A stretch of 64,000 nucleotides of DNA from Rhizobium sp. ICMP 5592 (GCF_009498525.1 NZ_QSNT01000006.1:178852-242851); one strand, 5' to 3'. Shown: positions 7,466 to 16,661, numbered from the stretch's first letter. A program made the numbers and translations. The notes: generated by a model from the letters alone, not told the origin.

Positions 7466-9901
7466 ATGACCGACATATCCGTAACCGAAAACGACGGCAA
7501 TGCCGAGTATGGCGCAGACAGCATCAAGGTCCTGAAGGGTCTTGACGCTGTGCGCAAGCGTCCCGGCATGTACATCGGCGATACGGATGACGGTTCCGGC
7601 CTGCATCACATGGTTTACGAAGTCGTCGACAATGCCATCGACGAGGCGCTCGGCGGCTATGCTGATCTCGTCACCGTCACGCTCAATCCCGATGGCTCGG
7701 TGACGGTCACCGACAACGGTCGCGGCATCCCGACGGATATCCACACCGGCGAAGGCATCTCGGCGGCCGAAGTCATCATGACGCAGCTCCACGCCGGCGG
7801 TAAGTTCGACCAGAATTCCTACAAGGTCTCCGGCGGTCTGCACGGCGTCGGCGTCTCCGTCGTCAACGCCCTGTCCGTCTGGCTGAAGCTGAAGATCCGC
7901 CGTCAGGGCAAGATCAATGAGATGAGCTTTACGCACGGCGTCGCCGATGCGCCGCTGAAGGTGACGGGCGATGCCGGCACCGAGACCGGTACCGAAGTCA
8001 GCTTCATGCCGAGCTCGGAAACCTTCACCATGACGGAGTTCGACTATAGCACGCTGGAGCATCGCCTGCGCGAGCTCGCGTTCCTGAATTCCGGCGTCCG
8101 CATCCTGCTTACCGACAAGCGTCATTCCGACATCAGGCAGGAAGAGATGCTCTACGACGGCGGTCTTGAGGCTTTCGTCAAATATCTCGACCGCGCCAAG
8201 AAGCCGCTGGTTGACAAGCCTGTGTCCATCCGTAGCGAAAAGGACGGCATCACCGTCGAAGTGGCCATGTGGTGGAACGAGAGCTACCACGAAAACGTGC
8301 TTTGCTTCACTAACAACATCCCGCAGCGCGACGGCGGCACGCATATGGCCGGTTTCCGTGGCGCTCTGACCCGTCAGATCACCTCCTACGGTGAATCGTC
8401 GGGCATCACCAAAAGGGAAAAGGTGACGCTGACCGGCGATGATTGCCGCGAAGGTCTGACGGCGGTGCTATCGGTGAAGGTGCCGGACCCGAAATTCTCC
8501 TCGCAGACCAAGGACAAGCTGGTTTCCTCCGAAGTTCGTCCGGTGGTCGAAAGCCTCGTCAACGAAGCGCTGGGCACCTGGCTCGAAGAACATCCGGCCG
8601 ATGCCAAGGTGCTGGTTGGCAAGGTTGTCGAAGCCGCCGCCGCCCGCGAAGCCGCCCGCAAGGCGCGTGAACTGACCCGGCGCAAGGGCGCTCTCGATAT
8701 CGCCTCGCTGCCCGGCAAGCTCGCCGATTGTTCCGAACGCGATCCGGCCAAGTCCGAAGTCTTCCTCGTCGAGGGTGACTCGGCAGGCGGTTCGGCCAAG
8801 CAGGGCCGTTCGCGCGAAAACCAGGCGATCCTGCCGCTGCGCGGCAAGATCCTCAACGTCGAGCGAGCCCGTTTCGACAAGATGCTGTCGAGCCAGGAAA
8901 TCGGCACGCTGATCACCGCACTCGGCACCGGCATCGGTAAGGACGAGTTCAACGCCGACAAGCTGCGCTATCACAAGATCATCATCATGACGGACGCCGA
9001 CGTCGACGGCGCCCATATTCGCACGCTGCTGCTCACCTTCTTCTTCCGCCAGATGCCCGATCTCATCGAGCGCGGCCATCTCTACATCGCCCAGCCGCCG
9101 CTCTATAAGGTGACGCGCGGCAAATCGGTTCAGTATGTGAAGGATGAGAAGGCGTTCGAGGAATATCTGATCGGCCAGGGCCTCGACGACGCCAGCCTGC
9201 GGCTCGGCACTGGCGAAGTCCGCGCCGGCGAGGATCTGCGCGAACTGATCTTCGATGCCCTGCGCCTGCGCACGTTGCTCGGCAATCTGCATTCGCGCTA
9301 CAATCGTGCTGTCGTCGAACAGGCGGCGATTGCCGGCGCTCTCAACGCCGAACTCGTCAGCGACCCGGCGCGTGCCGAAGGTCTGGTGAACGATGTTGCC
9401 AGACGGCTCGATATCATTGCCGAGGAAACCGAACGTGGCTGGACCGGTGCCGTGACCACGGAGGGCGGCCTGCGTTTCGAGCGCATGGTGCGCGGCGTCA
9501 AGGAAGTCGTCGTTCTCGACATGGCGCTGATCGGCTCGCAGGATGCGCGTCTGATCGATCAGGTCGGCTCGCGCCTCAAGGACGTCTACGACCAACCGCC
9601 GAAGCTCGCGCGCCGGGATGGCGAGACCGAGATTTCCGGCCCGGGCATGTTGCTGGAAACCGTCTTTGCCGCCGGCCGCAAGGGTCTCACCATGCAGCGC
9701 TACAAGGGCCTCGGCGAGATGAATGCCGAACAGCTCTGGGAAACGACGCTCGATCCGAACGCGCGCTCGCTGCTGCAGGTGAGAGTTCCCGACGCGACCG
9801 ACGCCGACGGCTTGTTTGCCAGGCTCATGGGCGACGAAGTCGAGCCGCGGCGCGAATTCATCCAGGACAATGCGCTGAACGTCGCAAACCTCGACATCTG
9901 A
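7466..9901 (+). CDS. gyrB: DNA gyrase subunit B
   Basis: The ATPase subunit of type IIA topoisomerase that introduces negative supercoils with GyrA. The 811-residue protein has the GHKL ATPase start (KRPGMYIGDTD, DNGRGIPTDIH, GGLHGVGVSVVNALS), the transducer domain, the TOPRIM segment beginning EGDSAGGSAKQGRSR, the metal-binding DADVDGAHIRTLL, and the C-terminal QRYKGLGEMNAEQLW that contacts GyrA. Length and motifs distinguish it from ParE. The ATG at 7466 gives the usual N-terminus with a short acidic leader. A strong terminator follows 21 bases after the stop. Confidence 0.98.
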   Translation: MTDISVTENDGNAEYGADSIKVLKGLDAVRKRPGMYIGDTDDGSGLHHMVYEVVDNAIDEALGGYADLVTVTLNPDGSVTVTDNGRGIPTDIHTGEGISAAEVIMTQLHAGGKFDQNSYKVSGGLHGVGVSVVNALSVWLKLKIRRQGKINEMSFTHGVADAPLKVTGDAGTETGTEVSFMPSSETFTMTEFDYSTLEHRLRELAFLNSGVRILLTDKRHSDIRQEEMLYDGGLEAFVKYLDRAKKPLVDKPVSIRSEKDGITVEVAMWWNESYHENVLCFTNNIPQRDGGTHMAGFRGALTRQITSYGESSGITKREKVTLTGDDCREGLTAVLSVKVPDPKFSSQTKDKLVSSEVRPVVESLVNEALGTWLEEHPADAKVLVGKVVEAAAAREAARKARELTRRKGALDIASLPGKLADCSERDPAKSEVFLVEGDSAGGSAKQGRSRENQAILPLRGKILNVERARFDKMLSSQEIGTLITALGTGIGKDEFNADKLRYHKIIIMTDADVDGAHIRTLLLTFFFRQMPDLIERGHLYIAQPPLYKVTRGKSVQYVKDEKAFEEYLIGQGLDDASLRLGTGEVRAGEDLRELIFDALRLRTLLGNLHSRYNRAVVEQAAIAGALNAELVSDPARAEGLVNDVARRLDIIAEETERGWTGAVTTEGGLRFERMVRGVKEVVVLDMALIGSQDARLIDQVGSRLKDVYDQPPKLARRDGETEISGPGMLLETVFAAGRKGLTMQRYKGLGEMNAEQLWETTLDPNARSLLQVRVPDATDADGLFARLMGDEVEPRREFIQDNALNVANLDI

Positions 9902-9922
9902 TTGTAGGATGTATCGAGAATG

Positions 9923-9957
9923 AAAAAGGCCCGCCTGATATTCAGGCGGGCCTTTTT
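9923..9957. terminator. Bidirectional intrinsic terminator between gyrB and nitroreductase
   Basis: A perfect 16-base-pair stem (9923-9938 with 9942-9957) with a three-base loop, G/C-rich core and five A/T pairs at the base, so both strands end the stem in a T run. It serves gyrB on the plus strand and the convergent nitroreductase gene on the minus strand. Confidence 0.92.
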
Positions 9958-9970
9958 GCTTTGAGATCAA

Positions 9971-10570
9971 TTACTTGGCGATGAAGGTGCCGTTGAAGGC
10001 CACTTCGGAAAGCGGCTTGCGGTCGTTCGGGGTTTCGCGTTCCCGAAGCTTTTCCGGAAGCTGGTTCCTGTCGCCGATCTTGCCGATCGCAACGGCCGTC
10101 TCGACGCGGAAGCCTTCGGGGATGCCGAGAACCTCGTAGGATTTTTCGACATGGAAACCGCCCATGCCATGGGCCTCATAGCCAGCCAGGTGCGCCTGGA
10201 TCGCCAGGAAACCCCAGGCCGTGCCGGCATCGAAGGAGTGGCTGTAGCTGGGCTTCTGCTCGGCGGAACCAAGCTCGCCGCTATGCGTGCGCGAAACGAC
10301 AAAAAGCAGGGCTGCGGCGGACTTGGCCCAACCCTGGTTGAATTCGATCAGCAGGCTCTGAAACTTGTCCCAGTTTTCCGAGCCGCGCAGCGCATAGACG
10401 AAGCGCCAGGGCTGCACATTGGAAGCGGACGGCGCCCAATGGGCGGCCTCCAGAATGGTCAGCAGGTCGGCTTCCGGCATGGTTTCGTTGGAATAGGCGC
10501 GCGGCGACCAACGGTCGAGGAAGAGCTTGTCGATCGGATATTGCGATTCGCGGTTGTTGCTTGACGTCAT
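9971..10570 (-). CDS. Nitroreductase-family flavoprotein
   Basis: A 199-residue FMN-dependent oxidoreductase of the nitroreductase fold. The N-terminus shows RWSPRAYSNETMPEADLLTILEAAHWAPSASN-type sequence: the RSxR-like FMN phosphate-binding start and the APSASNxQPWRFV element that binds flavin. GMGGFHVEKSYEVLGIP and VETAVAIGKIGD near the end match the family. The ATG at 10570 is preferred to a TTG at 10627, because the extra residues are unlike the family. The physiological substrate is not readable, as quinones, nitroaromatics and other electron acceptors are all reported for relatives. Confidence 0.87.
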   Translation of the reverse strand: MTSSNNRESQYPIDKLFLDRWSPRAYSNETMPEADLLTILEAAHWAPSASNVQPWRFVYALRGSENWDKFQSLLIEFNQGWAKSAAALLFVVSRTHSGELGSAEQKPSYSHSFDAGTAWGFLAIQAHLAGYEAHGMGGFHVEKSYEVLGIPEGFRVETAVAIGKIGDRNQLPEKLRERETPNDRKPLSEVAFNGTFIAK

Positions 10571-10650
10571 AAAGGGTCTTTCATCTGAAGGAGGCTGTCG
10601 CGGAGCTGTGGGGAGGGTCGACGACAAGCCCTGGGGGATACGGGTGAAAT

Positions 10651-10950
10651 CTATACCTTGCTCGTATCCGCAGTCCAGACCACGTCGAGCTCCTCGCGGA
10701 AGGCGAAGCGCTTCAGATGATCGGCAACGACGTTCTGCATGCGGTCGAGGTCCTGCGGATTCTCGACATGCAGGGTCATGAGCAACGCGGAGGCGTCCGC
10801 CGCCAAGTCAAGCGAAGTTTCTGGGCTGAAGGGCACCTTGCCGGCGGTCTCGTTGAATTCGATGGTGAATTTGTGGCTCCAATGCTTGCAGAGCTGTTGC
10901 AGATAGCGGCTGGCATGGTCGGTTTTCACAAATGAAACGGAGGTTGGCAT
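10651..10950 (-). CDS. DUF2218 small protein
   Basis: A 99-residue soluble protein with the DUF2218 pattern: a start with xAxRYLQQLCKHWSHKF, a middle FNETAGKVPFS, and an acidic helix ending in HLKRFAFREELDVVW. The family is small, widespread in proteobacteria and actinobacteria, and often lies next to siderophore or nitroreductase-like genes. Its function is unknown. The ATG at 10950 has GGAG nine bases upstream and is preferred to an in-frame start 12 bases earlier. It lies upstream of the nitroreductase on the same strand with an 80-base gap. Confidence 0.75.
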   Translation of the reverse strand: MPTSVSFVKTDHASRYLQQLCKHWSHKFTIEFNETAGKVPFSPETSLDLAADASALLMTLHVENPQDLDRMQNVVADHLKRFAFREELDVVWTADTSKV

Positions 10951-11157
10951 GCGGCGCTCCAATAACTGGAATTTGAAGGACAGGTTTTCTTACATAATCG
11001 CATCCGGCTCTGCCAGGTAGACAGTCTGCTTCAACATTCCGTTATTTTAAGGAGAGCCGATCTCAGAGGCGGCCTGCTATCGAGCTTTTCTGATACTCGA
11101 CCATCTCCCAAAACCGGTCTAAGGTCCGCCTCGCTTCGAGGCGAGGGGGAGGCCGTC

Positions 11158-12576
11158 ATGGACTGGGAGGAGTTTCGGCGCTGGTCCGAAAAGGCGGCGA
11201 ATTGGGGCGCGGATTATCGCGCATCGCTCCGTGACCGGCCGGTCAGGGCGCAGACATCTCCCGGCGAGATCGCGGCGCATATTGCTGATTCTCCACCTGA
11301 ATTCGGCGAATCAATGGAGGATATCTTCAAGGATTTCGAGGATATCCTCGTGCCTGGTATGACCCATTGGCAGCATCCGCGCTTCTTCGCCTATTTCCCC
11401 GCCAATGCGGCCCCGGTCTCGGTTGTCGCCGAATATCTGGTCAGCGCCATCGCCGCTCAATGCATGCTCTGGCAAACCTCGCCGTCGGCCACCGAACTGG
11501 AAACCAAGGTGGTCGACTGGCTGCGGCGGGCACTCGGCCTGCCTGACGGCTTCACCGGCGTCATCCAGGATTCCGCCTCGACGGCGACGCTCGCCGCCGT
11601 ATTGGTCATGCGAGAAAAGGCGCTCGACTGGCAGGGCAACGGCAAGGGTCTCACGGCCAACAGGACCGTGCGAATCTATTCCACCGATCAGGTCCACACC
11701 TCGATCGATCGCGCCATCTGGATATCCGGCATCGGTGCGGACAACCTCGTTCGCATCCCCTCTAGCGGCCCAAATAGCGCCATGGATCCGCGGGCACTGG
11801 CGGCGGCGATCGTGCAGGATCGCGCCGAGGGCCAGCTGCCGGCCGGCGTGATCGCCTGTGTCGGCGGCACCAGCATCGGTGCCTGCGACGATATCGCAGC
11901 GGTTGTCGAGGTCGCGCACGCTCATGGTCTCTATGTGCATGTCGACGCCGCCTGGGCCGGTTCGGCGATGATCTGCCCGGAATTCCGGACGCTGTGGCAG
12001 GGCGTCGAACAGGCCGATTCCATCGTCTTCAATCCGCATAAGTGGCTCGGCGCCCAGTTCGATTGCTCGGTGCAATTCATCCGCGATCCGGAATCGCTGG
12101 TGCGGACGCTGGCGATCCATCCGGAGTTTCTCCGTACCCACGGTCATGACGGCATCACCAATTACTCCGAATGGTCGGTGCCGCTCGGTCGCCGGTTCCG
12201 GGCACTGAAACTCTGGTTCCTGCTGCGTTATCATGGGCTTGATGGTTTGCGGGCAATGATCCGCAACCATGTCGCCTGGTCGAGGACGCTGGCTGAGCGT
12301 CTGGCGGCGGAGCCGGATTTCGAGATCGTCACGGAGCCGTTCCTGTCGCTGTTCTCCTTTGATCACAAGGCGCCTGACGGCGTCGATCAGGAGAGCCATA
12401 CCCAGCGCCTGGTCGCCGCTATCAACAATGACGGCCGGATCTATCTGACGCAGACGCGGGTCGGCGGCCGGCTGGTCATCCGTTTTCAGGCAGGTCAGTT
12501 CGAGACCACGGCGGAGGATATCGATGTGGCCTTTGCGGCAATTGTCGAGATTGCGCGATCTTTGCCATCCACATAG
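11158..12576 (+). CDS. PLP-dependent group II (aromatic L-amino acid type) decarboxylase
   Basis: A 472-residue fold-type I PLP enzyme of the aromatic L-amino acid decarboxylase group. The cofactor lysine is Lys295 in NPHKWLG, the pyridine nitrogen partner is Asp263 in HVDAAW, and PRFFAYFPANAAPVSVVAE and MLWQTSPSATELE are conserved substrate-side segments. Members decarboxylate tryptophan, DOPA, tyrosine or phenylalanine, and the substrate cannot be fixed by eye. GGGGAGG lies six bases before the ATG. A small hairpin (7-base-pair stem, 11127-11143) lies directly upstream of the ribosome site. No obvious pathway partner adjoins it. Confidence 0.9.
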   Translation: MDWEEFRRWSEKAANWGADYRASLRDRPVRAQTSPGEIAAHIADSPPEFGESMEDIFKDFEDILVPGMTHWQHPRFFAYFPANAAPVSVVAEYLVSAIAAQCMLWQTSPSATELETKVVDWLRRALGLPDGFTGVIQDSASTATLAAVLVMREKALDWQGNGKGLTANRTVRIYSTDQVHTSIDRAIWISGIGADNLVRIPSSGPNSAMDPRALAAAIVQDRAEGQLPAGVIACVGGTSIGACDDIAAVVEVAHAHGLYVHVDAAWAGSAMICPEFRTLWQGVEQADSIVFNPHKWLGAQFDCSVQFIRDPESLVRTLAIHPEFLRTHGHDGITNYSEWSVPLGRRFRALKLWFLLRYHGLDGLRAMIRNHVAWSRTLAERLAAEPDFEIVTEPFLSLFSFDHKAPDGVDQESHTQRLVAAINNDGRIYLTQTRVGGRLVIRFQAGQFETTAEDIDVAFAAIVEIARSLPST

Positions 12577-12707
12577 GAAAGGCTGTTGTTCCGGCGCGGA
12601 CAGATAGGACGTGCTATGTTCCGAAATCGATTGATGACACTGGTGAATGTTTCGTTCATATATGGTGAAATCAATCTCGTCTTTTAAAATGCAGGGAAGG
12701 AAGACCT

Positions 12708-13550
12708 ATGAAATTGTTGCGTGTTGGCGCGGCCGGCAAGGAAAAGCCGGCGCTTCTGGATAGCGATGGCAAGATCCGCGATCTCTCCGCGCATGTCGCC
12801 GATATCGGCGGCGAGGCGATTTCGCCCGCGGGCCTGGCGAAAATCGCCGCGCTCGATCCGAAGAGCCTGCCGGAATTGGCCGAGGGCCGCATCGGCGCTT
12901 GCGTTGCCGGCACCGGCAAGTTCATCTGCATCGGCCTGAATTTCTCCGACCACGCCGCCGAAACCGGCGCCACGGTACCGCCGGAGCCGATCATCTTCAT
13001 GAAGGCGACCTCGGCCATCGTCGGCCCGAACGATAACGTGCTGATCCCGCGCGGCTCGCAAAAGACCGACTGGGAAGTCGAACTCGGCGTCGTCATCGGC
13101 AAGACCGCCAAATATGTCAGCGAAGCCGATGCGCTGGATTATGTCGCCGGCTATTGCGTCTCGCATGACGTTTCCGAACGCGCCTTCCAGACCGAGCGTT
13201 CCGGACAGTGGACCAAGGGCAAGTCCTGCGATACCTTCGGCCCGATCGGCCCCTGGCTCGTCACCAAGGACGAGGTCGCCGATCCGCAGAACCTCGGCAT
13301 GTGGCTGAAGGTCAACGGCAAGACGATGCAGGACGGCTCGACCAAGACCATGGTCTATGGCGTCGCTTATCTGGTTTCTTATCTCAGCCAGTTCATGTCG
13401 CTGCATCCGGGCGACGTCATCTCCACTGGTACGCCTCCCGGCGTTGGTATGGGCATGAAGCCGCCGCAGTTCCTGAAGGCCGGCGATGTCGTGGAGCTTG
13501 GTATGGAAGGCCTCGGTTCGCAGCGTCAGACGTTCCTCGCCGACGCCTGA
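12708..13550 (+). CDS. Fumarylacetoacetate hydrolase-family protein
   Basis: A 280-residue enzyme of the FAH superfamily. The C-terminal catalytic domain begins near residue 70 with FICIGLNFSDHAAE, and the metal ligands should lie in DWEVELGVVIGK and the following CVSHDVSER; GDVISTGTPPGVGMG is the conserved active-site turn. This subgroup is often annotated as ureidoglycolate lyase, but many members are 2,4-diketo-3-deoxy-sugar-acid hydrolases, so the substrate is open. An AGGGAAGGA-type ribosome site precedes the ATG. The gene stands alone and is closed by a terminator 35 bases after the stop. Confidence 0.88.
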   Translation: MKLLRVGAAGKEKPALLDSDGKIRDLSAHVADIGGEAISPAGLAKIAALDPKSLPELAEGRIGACVAGTGKFICIGLNFSDHAAETGATVPPEPIIFMKATSAIVGPNDNVLIPRGSQKTDWEVELGVVIGKTAKYVSEADALDYVAGYCVSHDVSERAFQTERSGQWTKGKSCDTFGPIGPWLVTKDEVADPQNLGMWLKVNGKTMQDGSTKTMVYGVAYLVSYLSQFMSLHPGDVISTGTPPGVGMGMKPPQFLKAGDVVELGMEGLGSQRQTFLADA

Positions 13551-13584
13551 TAGTCGGTGCGTTAAGGTTTTGAGACCATTCTGG

Positions 13585-13613
13585 ATGCCGGGGACCTGTT
13601 CCCCGGCATTTTT
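13585..13613 (+). terminator. Intrinsic terminator after the FAH-family gene
   Basis: A 10-base-pair stem (13585-13594 with 13600-13609) encloses a five-base loop and is followed by a run of five T (13609-13613). Confidence 0.85.
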
Positions 13614-13640
13614 GCTGGTTGGTGCGATGCAAAATTGATG

Positions 13641-13654
13641 TTGCCTTGCAGCAA
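13641..13654. promoter_or_regulatory. Candidate PhaR-type operator upstream of phaZ
   Basis: The 14-base element TTGCCTTGCAGCAA (complement TTGCTGCAAGGCAA) fits the TGC-rich pattern I recall for PhaR, the repressor of PHB granule genes in alphaproteobacteria. It lies about 180 bases before the phaZ start and just upstream of a TATTCT hexamer (13661-13666). It is assigned by pattern and gene context only. Confidence 0.4.
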
Positions 13655-13836
13655 AAGATGCTATTCTGGCTTGAAGGATGAGGACCACGCGTGGGGAGCG
13701 GTCGTTATCTGATGGTGCAGCGTGTTGGGGAGCACGTTGCGGAGGACGCAGTAACGCTTAAAGGCGCATTTAAGCTCTCTGGAAATCGTTGATTTTCGAG
13801 GCTTGGCACCAGCTTCTCGAGAGGAGACGCTTTCCG

Positions 13837-15114
13837 ATGTTCTATCAGCTTTATGAACTCAATCATGCCGCCCTGGCGCCGTTCCGCGCCGCCGCCGACA
13901 TGATGCGTTTGGCCTATGCCAATCCGCTCAATCCACTCTCCCATACGGTGCTTGGCCGCACGATGACGGCAAGCCTGGAGATGTTCGAGCGCACCACGCG
14001 GCGCTATGGCAAGCCGGAATTCGGGCTCCCTGAAACTTTGATCGATGGCAAGCCGGTCTCGGTTCATGAAAAGATCGTCTGGAAGAAGCCCTTCTGCAAT
14101 CTGATCCATTTCGAGCGCAGCCTGCCCGCCGGCCATGGCAGCGATCCGCGCATCCTGATCGTCGCGCCGATGTCCGGCCATTACGCGACGCTGCTGCGCG
14201 GCACCGTCGAAGCGCTGCTACCGAGCGCCGATGTCTACATCACCGACTGGATCGACGCCCGCATGGTGCCGATGACCGAGGGCACTTTTGATCTCGAGGA
14301 TTACATCGATTACGTGATCGAGATGCTGCACCATCTCGGCCCCGACACCCATGTCGTCGCCGTCTGCCAGCCCTCCGTGCCGGTTCTCGCCGCAGCCGCT
14401 GTGATGGAAGCGGCCGGCGATCCGCTGTCGCCCTCCTCCATGACGCTGATGGGCGGGCCGATCGACACGCGCATCAATCCGACGGCGGTCAATCAGCTTG
14501 CCAAGGACAAGCCGCTGGAATGGTTTGCCGATAATGTTGTCATGAACGTGCCCTGGCCGCAGCCGGGCTTCCTGCGACCGGTCTATCCCGGCTTCCTGCA
14601 GCTCTCCGGCTTCATGTCGATGAACCTCGACCGGCACATGATCGCCCATAAGGACTTCTTCATGCATCTCGTCAAGAACGACGGCGAGCCGGCGGAGAAG
14701 CACCGCGACTTCTATGACGAATATCTGGCGGTCATGGACCTGACGGCAGAATTCTATCTGCAGACCGTCGATGAGGTCTTCATCAAGCATGCGCTTCCGA
14801 AGGGCGAACTGATGCATCGCGGCCAGCGCGTTGATCCCTCCGCGATCCGCAACGTTGCTCTGCTGACGGTCGAGGGCGAAAACGACGACATTTCCGGCGT
14901 CGGCCAGACCGGCGCAGCGCAGACCATCTGCACGAACATTCCCGCCGACATGCGGATGCATTACCTGCAGCCCGATGTCGGCCATTACGGCGTCTTCAAC
15001 GGTTCGCGCTTCCGCCGCGAAATCGCGCCGCGCATCATCGCCTTCAGCCGCGAGCATGCGCGCAGCGGCAAGCCGGTCGTCAAGCGCGTGATCAAGGGCG
15101 GCAAATCCGCCTGA
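13837..15114 (+). CDS. phaZ: Intracellular polyhydroxybutyrate depolymerase
   Basis: A 425-residue alpha/beta hydrolase of the intracellular PHB depolymerase type that mobilises storage granules to hydroxybutyrate oligomers. Like its relatives it has a cysteine nucleophile: VVAVCQPSVPVLAA places Cys177 in the lipase-box position. VGHYGVFNGSRFRREI near the C-terminus supplies the catalytic histidine region. No signal peptide is present, consistent with granule-bound cytosolic action. The ATG at 13837 is preferred to one at 13789 because a GAGAGGAGA ribosome site precedes it and the product then starts FYQLYELNHAAL as in relatives. A 286-base gap upstream carries a candidate PhaR site. Confidence 0.9.
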   Translation: MFYQLYELNHAALAPFRAAADMMRLAYANPLNPLSHTVLGRTMTASLEMFERTTRRYGKPEFGLPETLIDGKPVSVHEKIVWKKPFCNLIHFERSLPAGHGSDPRILIVAPMSGHYATLLRGTVEALLPSADVYITDWIDARMVPMTEGTFDLEDYIDYVIEMLHHLGPDTHVVAVCQPSVPVLAAAAVMEAAGDPLSPSSMTLMGGPIDTRINPTAVNQLAKDKPLEWFADNVVMNVPWPQPGFLRPVYPGFLQLSGFMSMNLDRHMIAHKDFFMHLVKNDGEPAEKHRDFYDEYLAVMDLTAEFYLQTVDEVFIKHALPKGELMHRGQRVDPSAIRNVALLTVEGENDDISGVGQTGAAQTICTNIPADMRMHYLQPDVGHYGVFNGSRFRREIAPRIIAFSREHARSGKPVVKRVIKGGKSA

Positions 15115-15272
15115 GATTGCAAAGAATTAGCTTTTGTTGAATTATCGGGCCAGATTCAAGCACTTGCCCGATTTCCCCGGCAAATACCATTGAAGGCTCG
15201 CGGAGAGGTAACCATCTCGATTCCAGCGGTTCGGCGTGTGGTCGGACCGACTTACTGCGAGGATACCTCACG

Positions 15273-15719
15273 ATGAACCAGTCAGCATTGCTTCGCCCGG
15301 ATTGGACGCCGGCTACCATTGCTCTGATGGTGCTTGGCTTCGTGGTCTTCTGGCCGCTTGGTCTCGCCATGCTAGCCTATATTCTCTTCGGCGAACGCCT
15401 GAGGGATTTCAAACGGGATGTGAACGAGAAGGCCGACGGCGTATTTAACGGCTTCTCCGGCTGCGGCCGCCACCGTGGCCGTCATCGCGCCCATTTCACC
15501 ACCGGCAACGTCGCCTTCGACGATTGGCGCCGTGCGGAGCTGGAGCGCCTTGAAGAAGAGCGCCGCAAGCTCGATGAAATGCGTGCCGAGTTCGACACCT
15601 ATGTCCGCGAGCTTCGCCGCGCCAAGGATCAGGACGAATTCGACCGCTTCATGCGCGACCGCAACAACGTCAAGCGCAATGACGATAACGGCCCGGCTCC
15701 GGAATTCCAGGCTCCGTAA
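15273..15719 (+). CDS. DUF2852 membrane protein
   Basis: A 148-residue protein with one strongly hydrophobic N-terminal segment (about residues 13-40, ending in LAYILFGERLRDFKR), a middle rich in glycine, cysteine, arginine and histidine, and a C-terminal charged helix (about 85-130) with heptad character that is likely a coiled coil. This matches the DUF2852 family of alphaproteobacteria, whose function is unknown. AGGATACC precedes the ATG by about eight bases. It is a single-gene unit closed by a terminator at 15741-15768. Confidence 0.8.
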   Translation: MNQSALLRPDWTPATIALMVLGFVVFWPLGLAMLAYILFGERLRDFKRDVNEKADGVFNGFSGCGRHRGRHRAHFTTGNVAFDDWRRAELERLEEERRKLDEMRAEFDTYVRELRRAKDQDEFDRFMRDRNNVKRNDDNGPAPEFQAP

Positions 15720-15740
15720 TCGACAGCCAGTCTTTCCATG

Positions 15741-15768
15741 AAACCGGCATCATCGGATGCCGGTTTTT
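15741..15768 (+). terminator. Intrinsic terminator after the DUF2852 gene
   Basis: An 11-base-pair stem (15741-15751 with 15756-15766) with a four-base loop runs into five T (15764-15768). It lies inside the longest possible frame of the next gene, which supports the later start at 15810 for that gene. Confidence 0.88.
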
Positions 15769-15809
15769 CTTTGCCAGAAACCCGAGCGAATCGTATAAAA
15801 CTGCTGTCC

Positions 15810-16571
15810 ATGTTTCCGCTTCTGTCCAGATCTCGCCGATCCGCTCCCCAGCCGCCCGCGCCGGAAACGCGCACGCTGGAGGTGGCCGGCCGCTTGATGC
15901 CGCTGACGATCCGCCAGAATGAGCGGGCGACGCGGATCACGCTGCGGATCGAGCCCGGCGGCCGGGCGCTGAAGATGACCATTCCGCGCGGTCTTGCGGC
16001 GCGCGAGGTCAACGCCTTCCTCGACCGTCATCAGGGCTGGCTGCTGACCAAGCTCGCGAAATTCTCTACCGAAAGCAGCCTCAGGAGCGGCGGCGAAATC
16101 CTCCTGCGCGGCATCCGCCATCGCATCGAGCATACCGGCACCCTGCGCGGCCTGACCGAGGCGACCGTTGTCGACGGAGTGCCGATGCTGCGTGTCAGCG
16201 GCATGCCGGAACATGCTGGCCGGCGCATCGCCACCTTCCTCAAGAAGGAGGCCCGCGCCGATCTGGAAAGACTGGTAAAGGTGCATGCCGGAGCGATCCG
16301 CGCGCCGGTCTCCTCGATCAGCATGAAGGATACCCGCAGCCGTTGGGGATCCTGCTCATCCGAGGGAAACCTGAGCTTCTCCTGGCGCATCGTCATGGCG
16401 CCGCCGCTGGTCATCGACTACCTTGCCGCCCATGAGGTCGCGCATTTGCGTGAAATGAACCACGGCCCACGCTTCTGGGCGCTCTGCCGCAAGCTCTGCC
16501 CGCATATGGACGAGGCCAAGACCTGGTTGAAGCGCCATGGCAGCCAGCTGCATGCGATCGACTTCGATTGA
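15810..16571 (+). CDS. YgjP/SprT-like zinc metallopeptidase (DUF45)
   Basis: A 253-residue protein with a C-terminal zinc peptidase-like domain: RWGSCS at 178-183, HEVAH at 208-212 and a third histidine at 218 in the pattern HExxHxxxxxH. This is the YgjP/DUF45 family, called M48-like in many annotations; no biological substrate is established for it that I know. The ATG at 15810 is chosen because the frame before it (from 15738) runs through the upstream terminator. The N-terminal 60 residues are basic and variable. It appears to be a single-gene unit ahead of trpF. Confidence 0.85.
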   Translation: MFPLLSRSRRSAPQPPAPETRTLEVAGRLMPLTIRQNERATRITLRIEPGGRALKMTIPRGLAAREVNAFLDRHQGWLLTKLAKFSTESSLRSGGEILLRGIRHRIEHTGTLRGLTEATVVDGVPMLRVSGMPEHAGRRIATFLKKEARADLERLVKVHAGAIRAPVSSISMKDTRSRWGSCSSEGNLSFSWRIVMAPPLVIDYLAAHEVAHLREMNHGPRFWALCRKLCPHMDEAKTWLKRHGSQLHAIDFD

Positions 16572-16661
16572 GTCATATTCGGCTCCCTGAGAGACGCTTA
16601 AAAATCCCCGCCTGTCGCCTTTAGGCTCGACTCTTTTGAATTTTCGTGTCACTCCGCTGCC

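Noticed and set aside
8468..9970. 500-codon minus-strand frame inside gyrB
   Set aside because: Antisense to an unmistakable gyrB with no motif of its own.
15144..15172. Terminator after phaZ (7-base-pair stem atcgggc/gcccgat)
   Set aside because: The loop is 15 bases and only three T follow; it is too weak to list as a feature.
15738..15809. N-terminal extension of the YgjP-like peptidase
   Set aside because: The extension lies across a strong terminator (15741-15768) and reads as non-conserved sequence.
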